Positions 20,822-33,314 of a stretch of 64,000 nucleotides of DNA are shown one piece after another. The stretch is from contig OX345639.1 of NCBI GenBank assembly GCA_947044365.1, positions 2,677,001 to 2,741,000 of the forward strand, written 5' to 3'. The notes under the pieces were generated by a model. That model searched no databases, had not been told where the DNA came from, and saw only the letters and a program-made list of their open reading frames with translations. The DNA is from Petrosia ficiformis (taxonomy: Eukaryota > Porifera > Demospongiae > Haplosclerida > Petrosiidae). A program made the translations under genes and the position numbers. Numbering within the stretch: the stretch's first letter is position 1; the number at the start of each line of letters is the position of its first letter.

Positions 20822-23800
20822 ATGCCCATCTCTAAAATCCCTGTGGTTCATAAGTTTGGGATAATCTCTTTGTCACAGGCCGAACAGATCATCCGTCAGC
20901 AAAGATTAAATGAGCACAGTTTGAAGAGAAAAAAAATTATCAACAAGTACAAATTTATAATAGTGTATTGTAATTTTACAATTTGCATAGCCTATAATAT
21001 TATTGGTATTATAAATTTGATTATGGTCATTACTTCATAAGGATAGTATAGTAGCTATATTACTCATTCAAAATAGTATAATACTTATACAAACCCACAG
21101 AATACAATAATTTCATGCTTGAATGAGAACAAAAAAACAACGTCAGTACTCCTAACATAATTCTTATACCATATGAGACTTATATGAACAACCATAAATT
21201 TGTAATGTATCCATTATACCTAGTGGCTATGCACAGCATGCAGGAAGTGCATGTATACTTTCCAGGCAGGGTAACTTCCTGTTGCGTATATAAACAGGGT
21301 GTGATTTTGTAATTTGATATATTTATGCATTTCCTTAATACACTATATATACATGTACATGTATTTAAATGTAATTCTGTTATCTCAATTTAATATTTAT
21401 CACTATTTGCGTTTCCTTAGATCTACATCATGCCCTTTTATTACTATTGATTTCATTACAAAGGTACAATCAGTATACATATAATTATAGTACATACACT
21501 CATATATATATATATATATAATGTTTAGCTACCTATCGTTTGTAATTGAAGAGAGAGTTTGTGTCAAACTAAAAAAGCAACTATACATTATACTTGGAGC
21601 TTCTACCTCACTATTTAATCCAAATGTGTTTATTTTTCACAGTATAACTCATGTGTTGAAAGTGACAAAGAACACTTAAATGGAGTAGTAAAAAGAGTGT
21701 TAGAACACGCAAAGGTGAATAATCTTACTATTATAATTATATACTAAATTGCATAAATTATACAAACTTTTGATTTGTAATTCTATACTATAGTACATAT
21801 TATGTACTATGGAAAATCAGAAATGAAATTTCAGTTTTACTTGGCTTTGCTTGAGTTACATGTAATGTACACCAGAAGATATATCATTGGATTCTCTCAT
21901 CTAATGGTGTTGTAGTAGAATCATGTGTCCTTTCTAACTTCAAAGTCAGCGTACCACAAGATTCTATATTATGATGTATTGTCGAAAATAATGGACACAT
22001 TCTTTAGAGATAATTTGCATTGTACTCATTAATACAATGACAACTTGAACATGCAAGTCAAGTTAAACAACAGACTATGTGATGCTCTCCCATAAAATGT
22101 AGCACTGTACAAACATAATTATAGTGCTACATATATATACAATGTATGTACATATCCTAGTCATTCAAATATTTTAATTATAATAACATTTATCTTTCGT
22201 ACATTACTTTGTTACCATGATGAAACGTTGGTCCTAAAAACCAAACCTTTTGTTAGTAATTTAAGAGAATACTCAACAAAGAAGGTCCCTCCAAGGACTA
22301 TTTGCAACTCAACAGACTTCACTTGCCGGCAAAAATGAGGTTGGGCTTGTTTAACACCATTTTTACTTACCACACTGGATTGCTATATAAGCATATTAAT
22401 AAGGTATAGCATATAGTTGTAGAAGTGGTTAGTTTCATTTAGTATACACTACCATTTTGACCTTGTTTGCATAAATGTTTGATTTAAATGTTCCTAAACT
22501 CTCTTTCATTTTAATTTTGTTTTTGTATTTTATACATTCAGTACAAGTCTTGTTTGAATAAATTATCCACACCAGTGACTTCTGCTAGTAAAGATGACAA
22601 GAGTAAGTATGGAGGTGACTTACTAGATGTATCAGAGGGATGGTTAGAACTGATCATGTTGTGCCAGTGTTGTGGACCATTTCAGGAAGGTATACCTGTC
22701 TCTTCATAAGCAATACCTCTTCAGGAGGAGATGTAGTGTAATATAATATTCCTAGTGGGCGGGCACTCATACAGCAGGAGGTGCATACGTTTGTACTAGG
22801 CAGTATAGTGTACTAGTGATGTGCAATACATATGGATATATTGAAATATCAATATTTTCATTCAATATTATGATACAATATTGGCTTTTGGCTGTATCGA
22901 TACACTAGAGTGGAACAGTTTAGTAAACATGGTTTTTCTAATTTGCCTAATTTTATACCTAAAAGCAATTATAATAAGCTAGTGTGCATAAATAACTTTC
23001 ATTGATTACTTCTACTGACAACTACAACCAAACAGGACATTTTATCAATTATTATTTCAAATATCATGATACTGTATCGTATTATGATATTTTAGGCAGC
23101 AATAATACATAACTACAGTATATAGTTGTTATGCTTGAATACTTATAATAATAATAATAATATAGTCCCAATGTTCTCTTTAGGTTTCTTTTGAGTGGTC
23201 GCCCCCATTCGGGTTTTGCAACTTAACATTAGTGCATAGTTTTTGTGAATTATACTTTTTATAACTGCTGGATATGATATAAAACATGATTTTTAAGGCT
23301 GTAGAATTGCTATATTCACCTGCTAATTTATATTTAACAAGCTAATGAATAGTTAGCCACACCTCCCCCTGGAGACAAAATTTCCTTAGCGAGAACACGT
23401 ACAGGTATATGTAATTCCTGCTGAGAAAAGAGTAATTTTTTAGATGACCACTCCTAAGTGTCACCTGAGGTTATATTGCCTAACCTCACTACATTCATTC
23501 AAGAAGTCCTTTATATCTAATCATGTTTTAATGTTTTACCACTTGTGGGTTTGTGTTGCTTATGATGTCATATCCTTTATGAATATTATTAATTTAGGCA
23601 GGTCCATTTACTTATATGACATAATGTTGAGTATTTTCTTCAATTATAATATTAACAAGTGTATATAGAGAAAAAAGTATCCCTATGATTGCTTTATGGT
23701 GTCCAGCATTATCATCAGAGCAAGGTTATGTTTATAAAATAAAGGATAACTATTACCATTCCTTCTGGTACCTCCAGCAGCGCTGGTCCGTGTATTTCAC

Positions 23801-26800
23801 ATGACCCCCAGCATTCAGTAATCATGGCTGACATTATCATGCCCGAAACACAACAGCCTATTATAGTTATTATTTTGATTATATACTCTGTTTACCTTTT
23901 ATAGAACCTTGTAGAACTTTAGGAATAGATTTCAGGTAGAATAGCTAGCTAATAGTTCCAGTGTCTACGTAAGCTACACAGCTTTCTTTCTGCTGGTGTG
24001 TAGAGCTTCTCAGCTTGATCGCGCGTTCTTTTTCGCGCCACGCCCATTAATTGACCGACCCCCCGGGAATGATGTAACTTCCTTAACTACGTATACAACG
24101 CATACTTGCGTAGGTGACACAAACATATATATAAACATACATCGAACCCGTGGTAAAGCAATCATAGGGATGGCCCTACGGGCCATAAAAAAACTGTAAA
24201 ATAATAAACTTTAGTGTAAATGAAAACTTCTGTATGCCAAAGTTTGTTATTTTCCATTATTAAAATAATTGTATTTAAAAAAACATTGCTTGAAACTGCT
24301 ATTTATTTCATGGCCTTTTTAGGGGAATCTTTCCCATGCACAAACAGCTTAAAATCCCACTCAATTATTATAACAATTTACTTTTCTCCCAAATGAGCAA
24401 CAACTCTGCTTGTATAATTTGTTTGACCCACAGGGCCAGCCATCTCTATCATGTATCGAAATTTTGATATATCGGTATATTGTTTAGTGTTGTCCCTAGA
24501 GAGTGCTAGTGTGACACTGCACCATGCTACTTTTTTTCCTTCTTTTTTTGCAATTGCACTATTAATTAAAAATAGTGCAGGTTAAAAGATTGTTGGCTAT
24601 TCCTAACATTTTTCTGAGATCAAGGCAAACATGAATGACCTTTAATAGCTGTTGCAGCTAAATGATATTGCTGCAATACATGAGAAAGTTAGCAATGATT
24701 GAGCTATCATAGAGATATATTTCCTTCATATATCTTGTTTTCCCAATATTTCTGGTCTTACAAATGCACACTCTACTATGTTTATACAGAGTCCCTGTTA
24801 TGTCTTGCAAGTTCCCTCTCCTTCTCACCTCTCTCCCTATCTCATATTCCTGCTCTGTTCTACATGTCTGGACTGTGTTATCATTGGTTAAAAAGTGAAA
24901 TTTCTTCCAGCCCTGTGCTAAGATCTGGTGAACTACTACTTCTCAAAGTATGACTAATATAATATGTATTGGAATTAAATGGCTTTGATTGTGATACATC
25001 TTTACGGCCATTCACAACTTGCTGAACACTGTCTACAACACTACAAACTACTGCCAGACATACCCATTTTACATTTTTTTGTTTAAACCATAGTTAATTA
25101 ATCACGAGATTAGAAAAAGTGGCTGATGATAAAATTGTGATTTAAACCAGTTAACTGTGCTGAGTTGTATTATTTCTCATGTGGGTAGTCACATATAGTA
25201 TTATTATAGATTCCTGATATTATTACCATGGCTTTGTTTGTTTTGTTCTCTGTTCATTGTTAGGTATTACACAAAGTATCTCTTAGATTATATCAGCATC
25301 ATCTCACTGGTAATCTACAGGTACAGTATATAATTACTAATACATAACATGTATATATAATTTTATGTACATACTGTATACCAATACAAAAGTATCGGGT
25401 CAGATATTTGATACTGTAGCTATTCTCTTTAATCGCTCACTAATTCACCATTTTGGACAGGCAATAGTATCTCTACTATTCCGTACACTCTGAAAACATA
25501 GTTCTGTAGAAACTACAGTCTTAGTACACAGATTCTTAATACTAGAGTACTCTTTCAAGGTTCTATATATTAGAGGGTACCCACCCATGAAAGTATTACC
25601 TGCTGTTTTTATTATTTTCCATTTTGTTAATTTGTTTCATTTTATATACACATATTTTAAACAGCGTATACATGTACATGAATATATAGGAATTATGAAA
25701 ATCATATTATACCATATATTATATGATCTAATAATTGAATTTAGTAGCTGCCCATGTAATTAATAGATTACAAGTTTAAATTTTTTTTACCCACTGGCCC
25801 ACTATCTAAAATCATTCATGCAGATAGTCAACGTACGATCTGCATTTTCAGTTTACATATTACTAATGATTTATAACGAGTTAGTTTAAAAGGCTTCTTT
25901 GTTAATGATAAAATCAAGAAATGATTTTTTTGATGTAGTTTGCAAATATATATATTTGCAAACTACATCTGATGGTGTCACAGATATTTACCAGTAATAT
26001 ATTTCCATGCAATTGTCACAGGATCTTTGCTCTAAGGTAGAAGTTCGGCAACTCAAATTTGACATGGAAGGGTTTGAATGTCGTGAAAGAACTTATCGAA
26101 ACTTTCCAGAAGCCCTTCTTTATTGGAAAGTGGCCATGGAAGTGGTAAGAAAACTAATGAATATGTACATCTTAAATTCTTAATCATGTGCTCCTGGCAT
26201 AACTATAATAGTTATCATTAAGAATCAAATATTTTATTATGATATTTTGATATATTCATGTTTATACTTTAGGATGTGTTTTAGTATAGCTCAAGACTTT
26301 TTTATATTAAACATTACAATAATCAAGTTTGGGCTACATGTATTTTGGTAAAAGTATTGTGTAATTGTTTTACCCTTATTGCTCATGCAAGCCTAGCATT
26401 TTAATTACAATTGACATCTACATGTACATACTAGTATAATAATTATACTCCTGACATTTAAACTTTTGAATGTTTTGTAGTCTCATCTACAGACCCCCAG
26501 TTCCTCAGATATACTTGCAGTTCTAGTACATTGTCCTCAATACCAGGGTTTAGGGATTATCATCCCATGATACATGTAGGTGTAAATCAGATCACATTTA
26601 AATCGCAATGCATCCTCTCCCCTACCAATCCTATGGAGGTTTTTTTTATAAATCCATTTAAAATCATTGTTCGTTTGTTTTGTAAGCATTTCAATAGCTA
26701 TTTCCTCAAGATAAGTATATTCATTATACTAATCACCGATATCAGTTGTGTGTACAAAATATATTATACTGCAGGGCACATTGATATGTGTGAAATATGG

Positions 26801-29800
26801 TGATCAACAACAATCAGTAACTCCTGTCCTGTCTATTCCTGATGAGGAAGAGACCAATGATACTCACACAGATGATCTCACAAATGAGGTAGAATATGTA
26901 AGAGTGATTCTCAAGTTAAGCATTAATACTGTCACACTATACTATTTGATACATGAACGTCATGAATTATTTGTGAATGTCAGGAATGATTTGTTTGGTG
27001 TGTGAAGGATTTTGGTCTGTGGTATGTTTTAGGATAGTGAGTTTAGTGAAACCTCATTGGGGGTGTAGATTATCCCAACTTTTAAATAGAATGAGTGACT
27101 AATCTTGATGGACTTCTGTTTGGCCTGTGCAACTGAAGGTGAAATTTACAATGAGAATAGAGTTATAATGGCACCTACTTTGTGTATTATGTGTACTGTG
27201 TACCTTTTAATCCTTGTTCTCATTGTGTTTGTCTTTTTGTTTCTGTCTATCTGTCTACATCTATCTGTGTTTCTCTCAATAGACTCAGAGCAGCACCGCA
27301 GGTAGTCATGGAGGCCACAGTCTATCTCCTATTCTTTGGCATGCTTTAGATGTGTGGCAATGTAATCAACAAGGGTGTTCATCTCTACCTGAAGCAATAC
27401 AAGATCTAGTCACTTGTAGCATTGATTTCAACACAGAACAATGGTTAGTATTTTTAACAGAGATATATACATTGTATAATTATATACACTAGCAAACACC
27501 TGCAGAAATTCTGCGAACTACACCAGACTAATATATATTTGCTATTGTTCTAGCTTCTTTATTCACTATTTATCTTTGCAGTTGCATTCTTACTTTGAAA
27601 ATTGAAGGCTCGCATCCATTCTTATTCTTATCATCTTAGTTCTCTAACTCTTGTCGTCCTTTCTCAACTTCTCCATTTACAAAATTGTGGGTGCGGTTTT
27701 CCTTGTCACTATGGTTTCTTTCGTGTAGCTTGACCTTTGAACTGCGACGTACGTTACAAGGACAATTATATAATAGAATACATATAATACATATATATTA
27801 GAATAGCATTGGCAGAAATCCGCTAAAATGCTTCTTTGTTTCTTTTCATCATGTGTATATTATATGTGACCATGGATGAAAAGTTCAGTCACTTGGATAT
27901 AATAGTTTTATTGATCATTGCATGTACTTATTCTGTATAATATGAAGAGTAGTAAATGCATTTGCTGGTGAAATGATTCATCTTCGATACTTGTACACAT
28001 GTAGGTTAGAAGGACTACTTGCAATGGATGTTTTATGCAATGCTGCAAAACAAAGCAAAAACATTCTTTTCCTGGTGCAGTCTTTAGCAGCAGGAACAAC
28101 AAAGAATATGAATACTTTAATTCCTGAGAAACAGATTTCTAGAAACAAAAAAGATAAGATGACCACGCAACCATCTTTGAGTCATTATAAAGAAGATGAG
28201 TTGACAACAATTGGGTCTGATGGAACGTCTGAATTTCATTTAAATGGGTCCGGTGTTGTCAACATGGAATCATTCTCTCAAGGGAAAACGGTACAGGCAA
28301 GAGGAGTCACCACTCTTAATGTTCTGGGAATGCAGCCAACATTTGTAGAACCTTATCCTGATTCTGAGTACTATACTGGTATGGAGGACAGTTATAATGA
28401 GGAGGAAGAAGAAGAGGAAGAGGAGGAAGAAGAAGAGGAAGAATATTGTAGCTCAAGAAGTGGTAGATTTAGTGTTACAACCCAGGCCCTCATTGATACA
28501 GAGTCAATACCCGACACACCCCTTAGTACTCATAGCACCGAAGATAACAGTATTCCATGTTTGAGTACTCTTGATAGCCTAGATCTCAGTACTTTTAAGG
28601 TCAGCTCCACTACTGATGCTAACTTTATTGTTAGTGGACATTTTGAGAGTCAGCACGTTAGTATCGTCAAAGGAAGTTCTACTATACATGCAGAAAATGA
28701 CTCCAAGGATATTGTTGGGCTTGCTATCTCAGGCGGTACAACAAACTCACATGAAAAGCAGATTGAAGGAGAAGGAAAGGCATTGCAGAAGAGAGTAACT
28801 CTTGGTTTTGCTGTGAACTTACCTGTGACTCCAGATGCATCTGTGACACCATCAGATATTGATAGTGATATAGTATCAAATTCATCGATACATGAATCAA
28901 TAGATCGTATTGGCCTTTTAGATGATCGATTTGAGTTCATAAAACACAAAAAACATGAGACAGGCCCTAAAAGTGTTACTCTGTCGTTACCACCTGCTCA
29001 AAGACCAGATAGTCGATGTACTCATTACACACACAGCACAGCTCCAACCAGCTGGGTTGGGGGAGGTGTGTTAGGTAGCCAGGTACCCCCAAGTACCCTG
29101 TATCAACAGAGTATTTTGTCCTTATCACAGAGTATTGGTAGTGATTTTACAAGTACCGATGCATCAGCTCAGAATGGAATCAATTGTTTCTTTAATACAT
29201 GGCCTATGGAGATACAGTTAGCTTATGTATTGAATATGGCTGACATTGTAATGTATGGGTGTGATTCTAGTATTCAGAAAATGGCATTACAAGGTCCTGA
29301 TGAAGATAGGACAACTGGCCAGTATGGAATAGTCAATTTGACTGGTTATAATGGTTCACTGGAATCAAAAAATACACCAGGTTGGTTTAATAATATATTG
29401 TAAATTCATTGATTCTTTTTGTGTTTTGAGTTTTAATTAACTTTAAAATAGCTAAATTACAGGTCTACTGTAATAACTCTAACTAGAGTCTATTCACCCT
29501 AAAAATTAGGATGTGATGACTTTATATGTAATATAGTGTATAGTTTAATGTCAATAGGATAATTATACTTTAACTAAATGAAGCAATGGATTGAAATTTG
29601 ACATACCCAAAAAGAACGGGAAGGATTATTATATGAAAATGGTGCATGTAAAAGGTTGTTGATCATCAAACTAAATGACCTTTAACTAAAGTAGAAAACG
29701 GCCAATAATGGACACTTGGTTAACTAATTAAAAGCAAAAACAAAACTTTTAGTAAGCCTAAATTATTTTAATTATATTAACTATAACTATAACTAAAATT

Positions 29801-32101
29801 GTGACAAACTAGACATACTATAACTATAAGTAATCATACTAAAACAACACTAGTAAAGAGAAGTGGAGAGGGGAACATCTGTTCTGAAAAAATACGATAT
29901 TTAGCACTGTGAGCTTTGATTGTAATTTAAGTTTGTTAATTATAATAAAGATTCTTCACCAAATCAGATATTCTCTGTCCACCTCACCAAACTTCTTTCT
30001 TCCTTTCATCTTTTTATACTCCTCCTTCACTTCTTACTGCTCTTCCTCCCACCTGTTTTTGTCTCTTTCTATGCTGATGTTCCCCTCTCCACTTCTCCTT
30101 CACTTTTCTTCTCCACTCTCCCCTCATCCAGAATCATGGTTTGTAAGACACTGTGTCATTCTAGGTCTGTCTAGAATATGTCACACATGTCAAGATCTTC
30201 CAATACAAGATGGATTTAGTGGTGTAGCATGGAGTGTCTTACAAAAGAGATTCTCATTAGAATCTGAACAAAGAGTACTTCAAGCATATAAACTCGAACA
30301 GGTAAATGCCATTATTTGGTTCCTTTTTCATGTAACCATTCACTTCATTGCGTCATACATTATATCATACAATCTAGACAGTTTACCTATAAAGGTGGAA
30401 TGCAGTTTTCATTTTATAGTAATAAATGTTTTCCATTTATAGTAACGAATGATTAAAGTGCCCATTACCTCAGTAGTGATTTTTTGGCCAGACAAAGAAA
30501 GTACTGAAGTTCAAAAATTTTCATAGTAAAAAACTTTCCTTGAAACCAATTTTGTTGAGTTTAATATCACAGACTGTGTTATTTCTAAATTAAAATGAAT
30601 GAAATATAAAATTTGTAGTTTTCATATGGAAAGTAGCAGCAATGAAATTTCTTAACACCAAAAACTTTAGTTTCTACAAGTGACTTTCTCCCCCATAGCT
30701 TGTGTATATGTTCAAACACAACTGCAACCTGACCCAGTTTAAGCCAGCTAAAACTAAATGTGCTTGGGTTAGAGACTTAGGGTTTGAAGTGTACATTTTA
30801 TGTTTTACATTTAGTGTTTGGGGGCTTAGGGTTCTATAGTGTGCTGATTGAAGCAGACTATAGGTGTAAATTGCATACAATGCATACAATGCATATTGCA
30901 TAATAAAATAATATAGATACATAATTTTGCAGATTAAACTTACAAGGATATAGGGAAGGCAGGCACAAATACTTATATATGTTATTACAAAATGCAATGT
31001 ATTATATGATAATTATGTACTGGTACATTTTAGGCATGTTCCTCTATATCAATTCCATTATCCAAGACTAACAGAGCACCTTCACCACGTCCTTCTACTC
31101 CTACCTCATACACATCCCAACCATCCCTGATTGCTTGCATGGCAGAACAGCTAGCTGATCTTTATCTTCCTGCCATTAATTTGGACATTCCCTCTTCAAC
31201 CAAGAAAACGTGTGTTTCTATAATTGCAATTCATTAATATAACAATATATTATGTCTTTTATTGGTACTATACTAGTCAGTACAGCTGTAGTTGGATTTA
31301 ACCATCTTTTTTTAGTGTATACAAACTCCATGCATCTGAAGTAAAGACATTGTAAACAGCAGTTTTTAGAATGTACATGTGCATACCTTGAGTTACTGCT
31401 TCACAATGACTTTACACTTGATTGTACATTAAGCATACACATAGTAACATACAGCATAGTTTCATCCTAACCAATCATGTTCTAAGACTGTTATAAACAC
31501 TCACTTGCATGTATAAATTAATGTACATCAGTACATATACATGTATAGACAGAGTCAATTATTCATTTACATTCATGTTCTTATAGTGCTATAAAGCCAC
31601 CCATGGTTATAAAAGAACATGGAGTGATATCAACAAAGAACATCAAACCCAAGTAGGGTTATATAATTATTTATCTATACATACATCCTTTAGAAGTCAA
31701 ATTTTATTCCCAATCATACAAAATTCAATTTAATAGTTATATGCATCTATATGTTCACTCCAATATTACTCTATTTCAGAGTGATGACCAGATACAGTAC
31801 TACTAATAAACCACCTACTAAACCAGAGACTTATATCTCTAAGACTAATCGTACTTTGCATGAGATAGCAGAGAGATATTGGCTTGTTCAGATGAAAAAG
31901 GAAGACGAAGAAGAAAAGGTTAATTCAATTGTTTAAATAATTCATTCCATACCATTGTCTTCATGATTTAAGCAAACCTTGTAATTCTAATTATAGATAA
32001 GATATGAAGAGGAGGAGAAACAAACACAAAAAGACCATGAAATGAAAATGAAAACTCAGAAGTTATCAAGACAAATGAAACCAATACAAGACACTTTGTA
32101 A
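20822..32101 (+). CDS. Large gene of uncertain family, possibly TMEM232-like, 15 exons, 1010 aa
   Basis: Exons: 20822-20946, 21421-21463, 21643-21714, 22542-22689, 24790-24947, 25264-25320, 26022-26144, 26775-26888, 27283-27443, 28005-29380, 30132-30301, 31034-31209, 31587-31652, 31780-31918, 31997-32101. Phases match at every junction and the 3033-nt frame closes. The protein starts MPISKIPVVHKFGIISLSQ and has alpha-helical, Leu-rich segments (DVSEGWLELIMLCQCC, LRSGELLLLKVLHKVSLRLY, LLYWKVAMEVGTLICVKYG). Exon 10 alone encodes about 459 residues that are Ser/Thr-rich with a run of 15 glutamates. The part after it (ESWFVRHCVILGLSRICHTC) is ordered again, and the C-terminus is highly charged and coiled-coil-like (EEEEKIRYEEEEKQTQK). 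I recognise no enzymatic motif. The start, helical repeats and X-box promoter suggest TMEM232, a cilium-linked family, but this is a tentative recollection. Confidence 0.82.
22830..23110. repeat. Decayed AT-rich repeat with tatcgatac-type words
   Basis: Imperfectly mirrored words (gatgtgcaatacatatgga, atatcgatacac, catgatactgtatcgtatta) suggest an old foldback element in the fourth intron of the 20822 gene. A related fragment is seen near 24455-24490. The ends cannot be defined. Confidence 0.35.
24062..24190. repeat. Dispersed repeat, second member
   Basis: Related to 7487-7620. It is GC-richer than its surroundings, follows a C-rich patch (accgaccccccgggaatga) and ends with the small inversion ggccctacgggcc. 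It lies in the fourth intron of the 20822 gene. Confidence 0.55.
25932..25969. repeat. Perfect 38-bp palindrome
   Basis: The half-site gatgtagtttgcaaatata is followed at once by its exact reverse complement with no spacer. It lies 52 bp before exon 7 of the 20822 gene. It could form a hairpin in the pre-mRNA, or be the remnant of a foldback element. Confidence 0.9.
29735..29860. repeat. Fragment related to the 15167-15766 family
   Basis: ttagtaagcctaaattatt, aactataactataactaaa and ctaaaacaacactagtaaa resemble the interior and right end of the 15167-15766 element. It is intronic and too decayed for boundaries. Confidence 0.4.
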
Positions 32102-32559
32102 TAATAATTATACAGATTTGAGTATATTTTACTTCTTGTGTGACTTCCTTTATTTATGTTAGTTTTGCAGAATGCATGACTGAAACAATTGTAAGGATTA
32201 AGGATTTTTTTATTAATGTAAAATCTTGGACCCTATACAAATCCAATTGCATTTGTCAACTGATTATTATACAACAGCCAATTTATAATTATATTCTTTA
32301 TGGCCCACAGGCCCTGTGATTGTCTTCTGAAGGGGTTAATCTATGTATTATTATGGATTCAATCACTGTTGAAAGCAATCATAGTCAGGGTTTCATTTGG
32401 GGGTGGTGCATTTGCCCCCCCCTCTTGGAATTTGCTTGCCAATATGCACACTACGATAACCCTGTATGTCACCTGCCTAGAGTTTTTCAAATTCACATTT
32501 TGCCCCCTTCAATGAATTTCTAAATCAAAGCTCGTTCCCTGCAGGTCATAAAAAGTCAA

Positions 32560-32741
32560 AAATTCGACTAGGGATTGAATCCAGGACCTTCTGTGATATC
32601 TAGTCTGAAGAAGGCTTTTATGGCCAAAACATCATGTACAGTTATATGTTATTTTCCATAATAAATTTTTTGCCAAATGTTGATACAAGTCAACCAAGAA
32701 TTACAGGCAGTCTTACCATCTGAGCCACCGGACTCCTTAAT
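32560..32741 (-). mobile_element. tRNA-derived SINE, minus copy, interrupted
   Basis: Read on the minus strand it starts tccggtggctcagatggtaa, which fits a tRNA-type A box (TGGCTCAGATGG). It ends near ggattcaatccc, a B-box-like match. About 100 bp between the two boxes (roughly 32600-32700) are absent from the sister copy, so this copy probably received an insertion. The inserted part contains ctgaagaaggctttta, a phrase typical of other dispersed elements. Confidence 0.55.
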
Positions 32742-32819
32742 GGCAGAGGAGTGAAGGATTGTACTAATTTCAAAGCTATAGCTAGCTTCAGATCTAGCTG
32801 TTTCTAACTTTCAAAGTCT

Positions 32820-32890
32820 ACTGCCTCAAATGGTAAGACTGCCTGAGAAAGTCCTGGGTTCAATCCCTACTCTGATTCCTGACTTCTTCA
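32820..32890 (+). mobile_element. tRNA-derived SINE, plus copy
   Basis: The phrases caaatggtaagactgcctg and gtcctgggttcaatcccta match the minus-strand copy just upstream, so the two SINEs form an inverted pair about 80 bp apart. The ggttcaatccc element fits a pol III B box. Confidence 0.55.
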
Positions 32891-33314
32891 GTTTTTCTTT
32901 GTTTCTAATTCTCTTATGCATTCACCCTCTAATTCTGATCATCATTTTGAGAGCTTGTTATATAAATATAATAATTACTAAGAGCTACTTGTAATTAATA
33001 TGTTACTTTGGCACAAGCAAACACAGCAGGCCTTCAGACAGAGTTGGATCTTGCAAACATTCTAAATTGACGGCAACAAAATTATCTTTCAAAATGGTAT
33101 AAAAGATAATATTTACATGGATTTCTTTTCCTTTTGATAGCGGTCCAGAAATCAACAGTATATAAAAACTAATTGAATATGATCCAAACACTTACAATGT
33201 CAAATTGCATATACAAAATATAGAATGCTTATTATTATACAGTATACATAATTGTTCAAATACTTTTACATGTATATATATATCTAGTTTAAGTTCTAAA
33301 AACATCTGCTCCTA

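Larger units (their letters stand above)
32102..33314. other. Intergenic region with two inverted tRNA-like SINEs
   Basis: This separates the convergent 20822 gene and PH/collagen-like gene 1. Apart from a repeat fragment near 32290-32335 and the SINE pair at 32560-32890, I see AT-rich sequence only. Short open frames near 32300-32520 are not protein-like. Confidence 0.55.

Noticed and set aside
27105..27305. Separate small membrane protein
   Set aside because: The frame lies in the intron before exon 9 of the 20822 gene and merely runs into that exon in another frame.
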